A stretch of DNA of 64,000 bases from Gymnorhina tibicen (GCA_013399875.1 VXAZ01003899.1:2428472-2492471); one strand, 5' to 3'; shown: positions 27,356 to 39,400, counted from the first letter of the stretch. The notes: generated by a model from the sequence alone, not told the origin. Translations and numbers: made by a program.

Positions 27356-27373
27356 TGGCGCCCAAGGTGGGGC
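27356..27373 (+). other. Primer-binding site, tRNA-Lys1,2 type
   Basis: TGGCGCCCAAGGTGGGGC is complementary to the last 18 nt of tRNA-Lys(CTT), CCA included, except for one base (AAGG where AACG is expected). Normal retroviral copying of the primer stops here, before 1-methyl-A58; in this copy the complement continues for another 58 nt. Confidence 0.85.
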
Positions 27374-27431
27374 TCAAACCCATGACCCTGAGATTAAGAG
27401 TCTCATGCTCTACCGACTGAGCTAGCCAGGC
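27356..27431 (-). pseudogene. tRNA-Lys(CTT) retro-pseudogene with encoded CCA
   Basis: Read on the minus strand from 27431, this is a complete tRNA-Lys with anticodon CTT at 27398-27396, ending in GCG then CCA (27358-27356). Its length is exactly 76 nt, that is 73 nt plus CCA. It differs from the vertebrate tRNA-Lys(CTT) I recall at four positions, all in ancestral CpG dinucleotides; three are transitions and one is C-to-G. The changes put a T at nucleotide 4 (wobble with G69), an A at 49 (mismatch with C65), T for C56 in the T loop, and C at 66 opposite C7. Genomic vertebrate tRNA genes do not encode CCA and normally end in an oligo-T terminator, which is absent here. I therefore read it as a reverse-transcribed mature tRNA, not a transcription unit. 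A covariance search may still report it as a low-scoring tRNA gene. Confidence 0.85.
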
Positions 27432-28075
27432 TAGCTTGGCTGTTGCAAAACAGTAAGTTTTGCAAGTATTTAAAGTGTACTATTGAAGATCTTGACAAAA
27501 AAACATATTTTTATGTTCAGAACCAAAGGGAATTTAAAAGGTAAGAAATACTGTCCAGAGAATGATAAAATTTCAAAAATATTTTATTCAAAACATGTTG
27601 CCTGAAACACTCCAGAAGCTCTTTATTTGGTGTTTTTATCCCTTTTTGTTTCATTTATGATTTGAGAATACCTATGCTGATTTTCTTTCTCATTTAAATT
27701 TCAATTATTGCTCCATTAGTCCTAGATACATGGTGAATTTGTAGCCTTTTGAAATCTTATTAGAATTACTACACATATATGGGTCCAGAATAGCCACTTC
27801 TAGATTAAATGAAAAGAAAGAGAAGAAAAAATATTGTAGGAAGTCAAAATTACTTCAGTTGTCAAAGTGGCAGTGCCATCTACCAGAACAGCTTCTTAGA
27901 AATGTGTAGCATGTCTTTAAAAAACAAAAAACCCACAGATGACAATATAGAAATTTATTCCCTTAGGAATATCTGGGAAGCCTTGACTACTCTAATTACA
28001 ACACACTGTCCTGGTTGATATATCTTATGACATGGCTCAAGGTCACACCTGAGAATGCATGAACTGGTGTTTGGA

Positions 28076-28143
28076 AAACAAGTTTGTTCTTTGCAAAGAA
28101 ACTTGTTGCAAAGAGTTGAAATTCATGTTCTCTGAACATGTTT
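28076..28143. promoter_or_regulatory. Nested inverted repeats with p53-family-like half-sites
   Basis: AACAAGTTT (28077-28085) pairs with AAACTTGTT (28099-28107) around the 10-bp palindrome CTTTGCAAAG. A second inverted repeat, CATGTTC-TCT-GAACATG, lies at 28124-28140. AAACAAGTTT (28076-28085) and GAACATGTTT (28134-28143) each fit RRRCWWGYYY. Function is not shown. Confidence 0.3.
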
Positions 28144-30770
28144 TTTGGGTAACAACTGTAAAACAGAGAGACTGGTGAGGAACGAAATACTGTACTGCAG
28201 GACTGACATTCATACTGTGCATTAGGTAATTAAACCCTGTGTGTGTGTTTGATTGAAGTGCAGAACTTACTGACCCACTGCTTTTCCTTTATCCAGAGGG
28301 CAACTCTTGGGTTCCATTAGTCAATTATTTAAAAGATACAGTGATTGCTATAACTCCTTCAAAGAATCCTTTTGTGTATTAGTGCTCATAGGAGGTTAAT
28401 AATTTAACATTAGAATGTCCAAGAACAAAATGCCACAGTCATGAACAAATATGAGTACAAAATACTGGTAATGGACCTTGACTCCATAATAAATCGAACA
28501 GATAAAACAAGGCCAGCCACATTAAGTACATATAACATAACATTCAGCTTTTGATGCCTAAGCTTTTGACAGGTTCAAAATTCCAAAACAAACACAGTTT
28601 TATTTTAACAAGAAAAACCTTCCATACTACACTTTTGAGCTACTGTGTCTAAATATCAAGGCACCTCAGAATTTCTAATATTAATTTTTTCCTCATCAAA
28701 GATAAAGAAAAGATCAAGTCCTACTCCCTTCATTTAAGGCTGGGACAAGACACATTCTAAGCATCCACAGGAAGCTCATGTCAAACAGTAAAACTCTGAT
28801 TACCTAGGCATGTCTTCTTCACTAAACCCTTCTTCTTTGTATACCAGCCTTTACATTCCCACGACAAAACTTGAAAAATACTGCCTCAGTTACAGTGAGG
28901 TTATCCTTCCCCTTTCATAGAAAGAAACCAAACAGTGATCAGAATAACCTCATTTCTCAAGAAAATCCAACCCATCAAATTATAGACTCTCGTTTCCTAA
29001 CTCTTCCACAGTTTCTTAAATCAAACACAAAAATCTAAAGACAAAGGCATTTCAGGAAAAGGGAAAGCTTTCTTAGACCTAAGCAGCAATGACCAGAGGT
29101 GTGCTAGCAGCAGGTCTGTCAAGACTCACTGCAGAAATACAGTGGGGGTACGGTAGTCAGCTTCCCTCTGCTCCTAAACCTCTGAGGACAAAGCAGAGGA
29201 AAATGACAGGTGGACTTTACTACATCTGCAGAAAAGCCATGGTACATCTCAAGTTCACTGGCAGCACTGGCATTGGTACTGCAAAGGACTTGTCATTGGC
29301 CACAGTCTAAACCATGGCCTCGACTGAAATCTTTAACAGAAGGGATGATGCCAAACACTTAAAGCTTTTCACAGTTCATTTACTTCTCATTTACAGATGT
29401 GTTGTGCTGAGCAGGACCCTCTGAACATCCCTGCTCCCTCAGACAACTGTGGTTGGAAGATGGGCAAGTACAAAGGCTCTTATTTCCTCTCCTTTAACCA
29501 TGTTACTCCAGCTGTGCTATACACTCTACCATTCACCAAATTTTATAGCTATAAGAGTATCGGCTCATGAGTTTACATAACAGATGATTTTTTTCTAGAC
29601 ATAAATGGTTTCAAAAGTCTGTAATGATTATCAGAGGAGAAATCAAAGGAGAAAAGATGGAGGCAAAATGTGATGAACAAAATAGCTATAAAAAAAAAAT
29701 TTTACTTATGCTATTACCCTTCCCCAGGACTTGGCATTACTATGCATTTTTATCTTTGTGACATTCAATTTTCTTTGACTAGCAGCAATATCAGCAGCAC
29801 AACTGAAGGTGATTCTCTCAAGAATTCATGTTCTTTCCAGATAAACAAAACTTGGACAAGAAATGCACAAGAAAATGAAAAAGCTCAATTGACTTAAATG
29901 CTTTTCTTCTTCCAGTTATCCAGAGGTTTCCCATTCAATAACTGTCTTGTAATTCTGACTCACTTATTTATCTACATTTTTCTATTAATATTTTATTTTT
30001 AGAACATAAGTGTTTTATCCCTCTGAAAAAGCATGTGTTCTTTAGATAAAATGCTAAAATACATGCCACAATGGGAAGCAAACAAAATCTACCAAAAATA
30101 TTTAATCCCACTCTTTTTTCTGCCCTAAAACTCTGCTCCAGACTTCCAAAGACTTAAGGGCCTTATGCAAAACTGGACTAATATTGATAATTTTTTACTA
30201 TTTTGCAGTTCTTATATCAAAGCGAAGTGAAACTCAGGAGGGTTATTTTATATCCCCAAGACTTGTCTTTTAACTTGGTAGTTAACCTCTTCTTTAGATT
30301 CTCTCACTGTTACTGTAGCAATATCTCAAAATTAGTGTCAAGAGACTAATTCTGCATTGTGGAATCTAGAGAAGGGATTTATATAAACCTGAATGAATCT
30401 CAGCCAAGTGGTGCTGAATGGCTTTAAACTTTAACAAGGGGCTTTGGGTAAGGCCCATAAATCCCGTGGAAGCTTTCTTCCTGTGTCAGAGAATCCTGCA
30501 TTAAGCCACACATCTCCTCCTTTCTTCCTAGTTATAAAATCCATGAAACAAAGCAGAAACCTGATTGTTCAACTCATGGAAGCCCAGTTGCAAAAGCCTA
30601 TTTGCATGGCTGAATCCTGAGAACTCAGAAATGAGTGAAAAGTCAGCTGGCTACTGAACAGCTGTTGGACTCCTACAGACTGTAGATATTTGAACACTGC
30701 CGTGCAGGCTGCTAAAATATTCTTCTGGTGAACAATGAAAAAATTTAATGAAGTCTAACAAATATACTGG

Positions 30771-30790
30771 ATATTGTGTTTCCACAATAT
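30771..30790. repeat. Perfect hairpin, 8-bp arms and 4-nt loop
   Basis: ATATTGTG and CACAATAT flank TTTC. Confidence 0.7.
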
Positions 30791-33540
30791 AGCTGTATTA
30801 TTATAATAACGTATGATTTCCACATACTTTATTAGCTTTTTTTTTAAATCTGGAAACTGTTTTAAAGGTGTTACAACTCAGTATTAATTTTTAATTGCTT
30901 TTTCTTTAATACTCAATAGCCTTTTTTATAATTTTGTGACAAACAATATTTATTAAGTATTCATGTCCTTCATTTTATGTCTTTAAAGTAATTAACCAAA
31001 TAAAACATCTATTTTTAGAAGACGTGTTTTTACAGACACAGGTAAAGGTGCTCAGGTATTTCCAGAATTCTGATATCGACTGCCAAAATCTAAATGAAAG
31101 CTTTGGGAAAAGAAATCTCATTTCTTAAAATTTGAACCAGAGGAAGTTTCATTTTTTTCTGGGGAAAGTGAGAGATTATCTAGGTGGATAGAATAAAAGT
31201 TTCAGACGTTAAAGCTATTTTTTTACCACTACACAAAAAATTATATGCAATGTACCTTTCCTGTATTGATGCAACAATGTCATTAAATGTCAGCACACAG
31301 AGAACTCTAGAAAACTGAAATATTAATCTAAAATTCCAAAATCATTCAGCTAATAGTACAGCTTTACCATCTCCAATTTCTTGCGTGGCAACAAGGACAA
31401 GTGACAGTGGCTAAAATGTTACAAAATGGAGAACGAGCAACACATTTCATCAGTTCACCAAACACAACACAAAACTGTAAAAGAGACCCCTGAAATAAAT
31501 AGTTCCAAATATTAATTTTCTTGAAAGAAAAAAGGCAGGGCTGAAAATGAGACCATTTCTTTTTTTCTAAAGAACAAATTTGCAAAACAAGAATAGAGCT
31601 TTAGCTGGCCTCCCCCATGCTAATGCCAGCAAACTAAATGTCTACTGCAAACACTCAAATGGAGTTGGCATCCATGCTTAAACGCACCGGAATATTGTCC
31701 TCATCTTCCTGCCCTGACAGAGCACATGCATGACTGAAGCCTGCAGAAGATTCACTCCTGCCATCAGCAATCCCACAGAATGCAAAGAACCCTTCACTTT
31801 GCCTGTTTTTTCTAAGTGAACATTTTATTAATGGCAATGTGCCAGGGCCATTTCTGCCTCTTCCAGTAAATGAATGTAAAGAAACTTGTTCATTATTTGA
31901 AGGAATGAATGGGCCTCTTGATTGAGAAGAAGGGGCAAATAGGACTTCTGTGGTGTTCAGGCATCTGAGAGGGACCACTGCTAAAGGATCTGCATAATAC
32001 TTGTCTTTTCACACAGTAGAGAAGAAGTCCAGTGGCACTGGGCACAACTGGATAAAGTTCACTGATGGTATTTGGGAAGCTGCAGAATGGTGGGAAAGCA
32101 CAGCACAGAAAACTGATTCTCTGATAATGGCTGTTTTTCAACTCAGCTGTGTCCCAGTATATTCTTCTTGCCTTCCACCTTTAGCCCACTATGAATTCTT
32201 TGCTCATGTATTTCGCAATCAAGTGTCTTCATTTTCCACAGTGCCTGAATAATTAAGGAAACTATTGCAGAGAAAGTCCAGCTTGAATGTTACAATTCTA
32301 AACATATTAAAATAAGTCAAATTCAGACCTGAAAGAAACAGCTATACTTAGAGAAAATGGAGTATCTCACCTAAAAATTAAGCAGTACCTCTTGAGCATG
32401 AGACAATCATAACTTTCAAATATCTACAACTTGAATAAAGTTGTATGGATTTCTAAGCAGAATATAAAATGTATTTCTCTCTTCTCATGAAATGTCAAGT
32501 CCTTGCTCTAAAATACAAGAGTACTTTTAAATTTTCAAAGGAAATCTTTACGCCTGAAAAGTGCTGATTGTCCCTTGTTTCATTCTGAGGCCATTTTTCA
32601 AGGAAAGTAGATCTGATACAATAATGGAACAGACCACAATTATTGAAAATTCCATCCCTGAACAGCAGACCCCAGTAAAATTATAGGCAATTAAAAAGCC
32701 AGCACAAGGAAAGAACCCTCAACAGTCTTTAAATTGGGAAAACTTCAATGTCCCTCATGTGTATAAGAAAGCATAAATTTAATATTCAAATCAAACTATA
32801 AGTAACTTAAGATAGAAAAAATAATGGGTAGTTCATTAAATATATTGGTCAGGTTGACCTTTATCAACTTTTTTACATCTTTATAATACATTCTAATTCA
32901 GAATAATTTTTAATGTTGGTATTTTCTTGAAAACATACTTTTAAGGTCACCAGACCTTCTGCTGAGATAAAGTCACATCTGTAGTTCAGAGCAGCCCAGA
33001 ATACCCCACCTCCTGTGTCCTTGTCCAGAAAAAGAAAAGGTGGGAGGGCAGTCACACTTCCATAGCCTTCCTTACATTAAATCTAAAATCAATCATGCTT
33101 TCAATCAATCAAAGCAACACTTTTATAAAAACTTCAAATAAAAATCAAATTTCTCACTTCCACTATGAAATAGCCAGACTTAAGTAGGACTTTCTTGCAG
33201 AAGACAGCATAATTTTTAACAGGCTTTAAAAGATGGAAGGAAATCAACCTCCTTCCATCAGCAGTGTGAGAGGGCAGGGGGAGCTGCAGCAGGGGCTGCT
33301 GGCTGACTCTGAAATCAGCTCATTCCAGTGACTGTGAAAAGGCAGCTGCAGACAAAACACAGATATGGAAACAATGAGGTGATGTTGGAAAAAACCACTG
33401 TTTGACACCACCAGAACCCGAGATGGTGCCTGCCTATAAACAGATATAATGAAAAGACTGAAAAGATCCAAACGCACCTATTTTTCTATAGGTTCATCAC
33501 TTAAATGCATCTGCAGCAGCCTTGTTATCTTATTCACAGC

Positions 33541-33652
33541 ATGTTCAAAAGGCACAAGGATGTGGCACTTGGGACAAAGTTTAGTGTGAACACAGCTGGA
33601 CTTGATCTTCGAGGTCTTTTCCAATCTCAACTTGATTTTATGATTCTGTGAC
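33541..33652 (+). mobile_element. CR1 LINE fragment, 3' end
   Basis: The segment runs from ATGTTCAAAAGGC through GATGTGGCACTTGGGAC, TTTAGTGTGAACA and GCTGGACTTGATCTTCGAGG to TTCCAA...ATTTTATGATTCTGTGA. These are the successive landmarks of the avian CR1 3' untranslated end, including the terminal octamer-type repeats. It is 5'-truncated, as most CR1 copies are. It has small internal deletions, such as the missing segment after GTGAACA, and is an old copy. No reverse transcriptase sequence is present. Confidence 0.85.
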
Positions 33653-36600
33653 AGCCAATATGTATATAAAGTACAGCAAGATTGACATCTATAAAAGCAA
33701 ATTGAAACGGAAATATTTAGAGGACTTTGAAACATAATATTTTAAGTTATTTTCATTAAAATACAAGCATGCAAACAAAAAACATGGGATGAGAAAAATA
33801 TTCTCTTAATGTTTTTATTTATCAGAAACTAGTTACTTTTTAAGTGACTAGGAATTTTGCTCCTACTGGAGCCCAGCAAGCTTAAGTAGCAAGGCAAAGA
33901 GAACTCCTCTTGTTTTTCAGATGTTGTCCAAATTAACAACCAAGGATGGAAGTGCTTTTGAACACAAGTATTCATATGCACTATCTGCATGTTCTTTTTC
34001 CCAAATTATCATTTCTGTCTATGGGAATTCTTGCAATTTACAGCATGTGGTAATACTACAGCACACACACATAAATACTTACTAGCAATAGAAAGCCTCC
34101 CCACAATTTCTTTTTTTCTAAAGCATCTATAAATCATTTTATCATATTACAAACCCCGTATTTTAGAGAAGCATTAATTCATGGGACCCCTCAAGAGACA
34201 ACCACACTCCTATAGTGTAAAGATACAACAGTTCAGTACTTGGAATGCTGTTGTTATACACAAGCAGAAAAACACACATTCAAATTAATTTTTTGCATTA
34301 CTACTTTTATGTTGCCAAATAATACATTTTTTTGGAAGCAGTTGTCTGTTAGTGAAGTATATAATTTTTCATAAGTCTCTAAACTATTATTGCGAGGTAA
34401 GTGCCCTTCAGGCTTTGGATTCCAGGATAGACTCCAAACGTCTGGCAAGACATGGTGGTATTTCACCCACTGACATGCGAGGGGTTACAAAATAATCTTT
34501 TATTTGGCTGTTTGTAGCATTCTGAGTCCAATATCTGTCCAACAGCTGGGAGCCATCACATTCTTCTTTTCCCTTTAGTTTAGTCTGGTGTCTTCCTACT
34601 GGCTTTCTCTTGCCTTTTTAAAATATTGCTAATTCTGTTTGTCCCAAGCCTCATCATGTTTTCCATAGACCAATTCCAATTTCTGATTTAGCTCATCTCT
34701 GGTAAAATGTCTCCCTTCACTCAGCATAATATTTAATGAGTACCATGAATTCAGCTTTCTGAGGAATTCCATGTATTAAAATGATGTAAATTCAAAAAAC
34801 ATTGGTAAAATCTCACTCAGCTTTCCATGTTCCAGGGCAGGTAAGGCAGGAGGTTTTACTCCTAATCCCTTAGGAGATGGCTAGCCACTTACCTCATCTA
34901 ACTTTAGAAATGAATTCTGAAATCACTGGCCACAAATAGAATATAGAACTAGGCAGTAAAAGCTAAGACCAAGAAGTTACCAACCTCAGGAGAAATAATT
35001 TTCTGAAGAAAATAATGACACACATTTCTGCCCTGAACCACTGCTTCTGGAAGACAGTGTAACTAGACACTCTCCCTTGACATCTGTGCAAATTGTACTG
35101 TGCCCTTCTTGTTAGGAAAAATACATTGGGGATGACAAGGCAAAACCAGGGAAAATCAGCTGTTTCAAATTGTATGTAAGGAGAGCTGATGCGGCTCCAG
35201 AGATCCCTTGAGTAGAAGTTAAAGTCTACCTGCAACAAGAGGAGTATGCATTTAACACAAAACAATAACTAGGGGAGGTAGGGAAGTAAAAATAATGCAG
35301 TAGCTGAAGACTCTGGCTCAGTAACCAGCTCTCTGCTATCAGGGGACAAGCTTCTGGAAAAACAGGACATGATGATTTCCAGTTGTAGAACTGTGCAAGC
35401 TTGGAAGATGGAAAATCTGTCCAGCACCACAAGAATAGTCGCTATATATCAATTGGCTACATATCTTTTTAATTCATCCCTAATACAATTCCTTAAACGT
35501 AAATCATATGATAACCTAATCTATAGGGCCTGGGAAATCACAAATACTGTGGCAAAATGTCTTCTGATCTTATCAGCCTTTCTGTGAAAAAATTCCTCCA
35601 AACGTCCAGCCTAAGGCTCCCCTGGTACAGCTTGAGACTATGTCTTGAATAGGTATTTTCTGAATCATTCGTAAAGAAAAGTCCTGAAAATGTCTTTTCA
35701 ACCATCCTTTTCAGTTCCCTTGGACAGTTACTTGCCTACAATACAGCTATTTGTTTTCTGTTATGTATATGTCCTGTGAGATTGAACTCAGAAGTAATTC
35801 ATAAATAAGTCTGAGGAAAGATCTTTTAAAAATTTAAAGTACTGGAATAACTGATGCTGCCTTAGGGTAGTTCTTTCTCCCATATTATAACATCTCAAGA
35901 ATGAATGAGCATGATCCACAATGAGACTGTGTGAGTAGAACATTTGCACACAGATATATTTATATTCTGTCTGTGTGAACCTCACAGACAGGTATTATTA
36001 GGTATACTACATATAAAATAAACAAAACCGAGACCAGGGTGTGAAATCTAATCAGTATTTTATTCCAAAATTTCTACATGAGAAGGCCTTTCACTGGCCG
36101 TATCTACAGTTCTCATGTTGTTCTTGCATTTTGAACTATGCTTCTAATTTTATATTGATCTGAACATATGCATACCTATAGATAACCAGACCATAATCCT
36201 TTATACTGCCATTTTATTGCTCCTAAGAGAGAGGACATTGCAAAGAGAACAGTGAAAGCTGCTGCTGTTAGGCAGCTGAGGGCTCTGTACCACGCAGGGC
36301 ACTTGGTAGTAGAACTCCTTTAAAGCCATGCACGAGCACAGGCCCCCAGAAACACCACCCATGCACAGGCTGAACTCAAGAGATGACAAGAAAGGCTCAG
36401 TGAAAGAAAGACATCAGTTTATTCATCCCTTGTATTTACAGGTGAAAGCTGTCATCTCTTGATCAAAGTGTGATTTTAGGCATGTTATGATAAGCTCACA
36501 CCCCCACACCTGTCAACAAATTAATGCTGGCCCTTGCTGGCAATAAATGCTGGACAGAAATGCTGCAGTAAACTAAAGATAAGTGCATATAAGGAAATTT

Positions 36601-36989
36601 TTTCCAGTTTTGAGAAACAAACAGACAGAAAACCTGCATTCAGATTTCAATGCATAAATCACCTACAGAATTATATTAACAGGGCCAAGCACACTGCTAA
36701 AATGCCATCTTTTATGGCTGGTGAAAGATTAATAACAACATGTTTAATATCAGCACCACTTAAAGCAGACACCAGCACAGGAAGAAGTGTACAGCTTCCA
36801 TACAGGAAGCCAAGTATCAGGACTAGTGACATCCTGATGATTGCTCTCTGCCAAAGGACAAGATAAATACAGCACTAACCCGCCTAAGTGGGGGACACAA
36901 GTCATTTTTGGGGCTGTTAATCTCTTGCATCTGTGAAACACTGATGTTCAGTCTTCAATTACATGTTACTTACAGTGAGAGACCACCAA

Positions 36990-37012
36990 TACAGACCACA
37001 ATGTGGTCTGTA
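36990..37012. promoter_or_regulatory. Perfect 11-bp-arm palindrome with two RUNX-like cores
   Basis: TACAGACCACA and TGTGGTCTGTA form perfect inverted arms around a single A. Each arm contains GACCACA, which fits the RUNX consensus RACCRCA. The symmetry is seen directly; protein binding is inference. Confidence 0.4.
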
Positions 37013-39400
37013 ACCTGCTTTAGCCAAGAGAGAAAATAAATGCTTGGTCCTTTATTGGATTTCCCTCCCTCAGTAATGTCAATTTCTTTAAAACTGGCTG
37101 CCCTGTTTTGTCAATTCAGCAATCTCAAGGCTGTCCTGTTACGTTCGTTTCAGAGTGAAATAAAGAAAGGGTAGATACCAGCCTAAGGAAACTGTATCAC
37201 CACGTACAGAGTTTAACTCACTGATGTATATAATGTAACTGTTATTCCTTGCTGAACCAAATCAGAAATATTGTTCTGGAGATCCTTTAGGGTTTACAAA
37301 GTAATTTTTATGTGTTCAGTTAACTGTGAACTCCACTTCTAGAAAAGCTGATATGTTGAAATAAAAGGTCTGTGTGTTAGACTACAGCATGAAGCATTGT
37401 ACCTGACTACCAGAAAGTGATCATTCACAAACACACACCCGTAAACAGACGTGTTGTGTTTTTAATTCAACATACAATTTTCTGAGGCTTTTAAAGACTT
37501 GTATCATATTTACTGTGGAAAAAACAACCTGAGAACCTCAACTTAATCTTTACAGAGAATGTTTCCAAGATCACCGTATTCTGTGTATTTCTCAACTATT
37601 ATCCCTCCCAAAATCCCCCTTATTTCTATGATTTTCATATGCTTTTGGGCCAGCTCCATCTATCTAAAGCACACTAAATAACTCACATTTTTCTTCTTTC
37701 TTTTTTCCATCTGTTGTCTCTATAAACCTCAAGGAGCTGAACACTTAAATTTCAAAGAAACTCTGTGGAAGGCAGTTATCTCATTAAAATTCTCAGCTGC
37801 TAAATTTTCTCCTGCTGAGACACTTGGGCCGAAAACTCGCACCCAAATCTGTGTGAAACACCTCTCAGCACCATGCTAGGCTGCTTCTTAGAGCGTCTTT
37901 CCTCAGAAAGCCCATAAATCCATTCTCATGGAAGTGTTCAAGAGAGTAGGAGGGGAAGGCGCATGGCTTGCAAGGTGCCCATTAAGTTCATTTCCTCATT
38001 TCCTCATTGCTGCATCTTTCCTGTTTTTCTTTTTTTTTTGTTAAATTCCTGTTTGCTCATTATTGAATCTCACTTCCATTTTTTTGTTTATATGTTGTTT
38101 ACTTTTCATATAAGCAGGGACTTCATTCCCCTATTTGTACATTTAGCACCCAGAAGAAGGCATTCCATACAGTAATAGCAGCTTTGTAAATTCCTCTAAA
38201 AGAGTAAACTTGAAGCATTATCCATCTGCAGTGGAGTTATGCCTTTTTTTACTATTATTTTGCTCTAGCAGAGGCACAGTTCATTAATGCCCACAAACAC
38301 TTTAACTTCATTAATTCTGATTCTGTAAATGAAAACAAGTTCCTCCATAGAGAGCCTTTTTTAAAGGCAATATCTCAGGTCTGTGACTGTGTCAAATGAA
38401 AATCCTAGACTTATGAATTCATCTGTGACCTGAAGCCTTAGGCAGCACATATGCACAGCCTTACACTGCACAAGTGCACAACTTCCTCAAGGCTTCTGAG
38501 CAAAACAGCATTGCCCAGAAGCAACCTGACTAAACTCAGACCATTCCTAACGCTTTTGAAGCTTCTGAAACCTAACTGGGCTCTGATTTAATCACGACCC
38601 TTAGTTTAATGACATTTCAGGGGGAATTCCCTTCCCTGAATGCAGACAGTACCACTTTAGATCCTTTATGGTTCCCCTATCCCAGTCCTGAAGGCAGGGC
38701 TCTGCTGCCAGTCCTGTGCTGTATCTGCTGGCCCAACAGAGATATCTCAGGGGATCTTGTGTCTAACACAGCACCACAACTGTGTTCCAGCACCAAAATC
38801 ACTGCTTCAGAAATGTAACAATGCCATGTCAGTTCAAAACAGAGTATTAAAGTTGGGGCCATTAAACAAAAGCAACTTGTGTCCCCAGAATCCAATTTGA
38901 AGACCCTATTCCCAAAATATAAGCAAATAGCTACTGCCTTGTTTATTCTGCAGGCATCAGTAAGGGAGGTGGCCCAGTGGCCAACACAGACACAGCTCAC
39001 TCTGCTGCTGGAGACTTCCCCAGCAAGCTAATAGACACCTTGCAATGAACTGGAAAACTGGGAAGGAAAACTGGGACTGGCGTTACTGCAGCAGTTGGAC
39101 ACAACAGTGAATAAGCCATAGAAATTGGCAAGAAACAAAGTTGTCTTCATTCTGCCTGGGTACTGGAAAAACTTACAGATTTATTTGGAATCATCTCAGT
39201 TTTAGTAGTTTGCTGTGGTCTCTTCAGGTTTGTTTTTTGCTGGATTTTTTTAATTATTATTTTTATTGCCATTTTTGGCATGCAATCTGGATGAGGGATT
39301 TTAACGGCGAGGTGATTAATTTGTGGAAAAGTAGGGGCTGCAATCTCATAAGCATAGCAGCAGCGTAAAAGTCTAGCTGGAACAAAGAGATTTGAAGAAA

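Larger units (their letters stand above)
26835..27431 (+). mobile_element. LTR fused to full-length tRNA-Lys complement (retroviral strong-stop chimera)
   Basis: A retroviral LTR-like block starts at TGTCTTGGGG (26835) and runs to about 27347-27355. It is followed at once by an 18-nt lysine primer-binding site (27356-27373) and then by the rest of the tRNA complement, to 27431. Seen directly: a TG start, a TTTAAAA box at 26914-26920, a G/T-rich transcribed region, and TGGCGCCCAAGGTGGGGC as the primer site, one base from the tRNA-Lys1,2 site used by class II (ERVK, Mason-Pfizer-like) viruses. No gag, pol or second LTR follows; ordinary-looking unique sequence begins at 27432. Established knowledge: plus-strand strong-stop DNA contains U3-R-U5 plus copied primer tRNA. 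Inferred: this copy is such a product with the entire primer copied. The 3' LTR edge is uncertain because CACA at 27344-27347 is separated from the primer site by 8 bases. I found no target-site duplication. The LTR family looks like a songbird ERV from memory, unverified. Confidence 0.75.
27432..33540. other. Unique non-coding DNA
   Basis: AT-rich unique sequence starting at the tRNA-copy junction. It holds the inverted-repeat cluster near 28.1 kb, the hairpin at 30771 and a 107-codon minus-strand frame at 31655-31978 judged non-coding. No interspersed repeat is recognised. Confidence 0.6.

Noticed and set aside
27356..27431. A functional tRNA-Lys(CTT) gene on the minus strand
   Set aside because: Encoded CCA, lack of an oligo-T terminator, altered T-loop C56 and broken stem pairs, plus fusion to an LTR in primer-site register, indicate a retro-copy.
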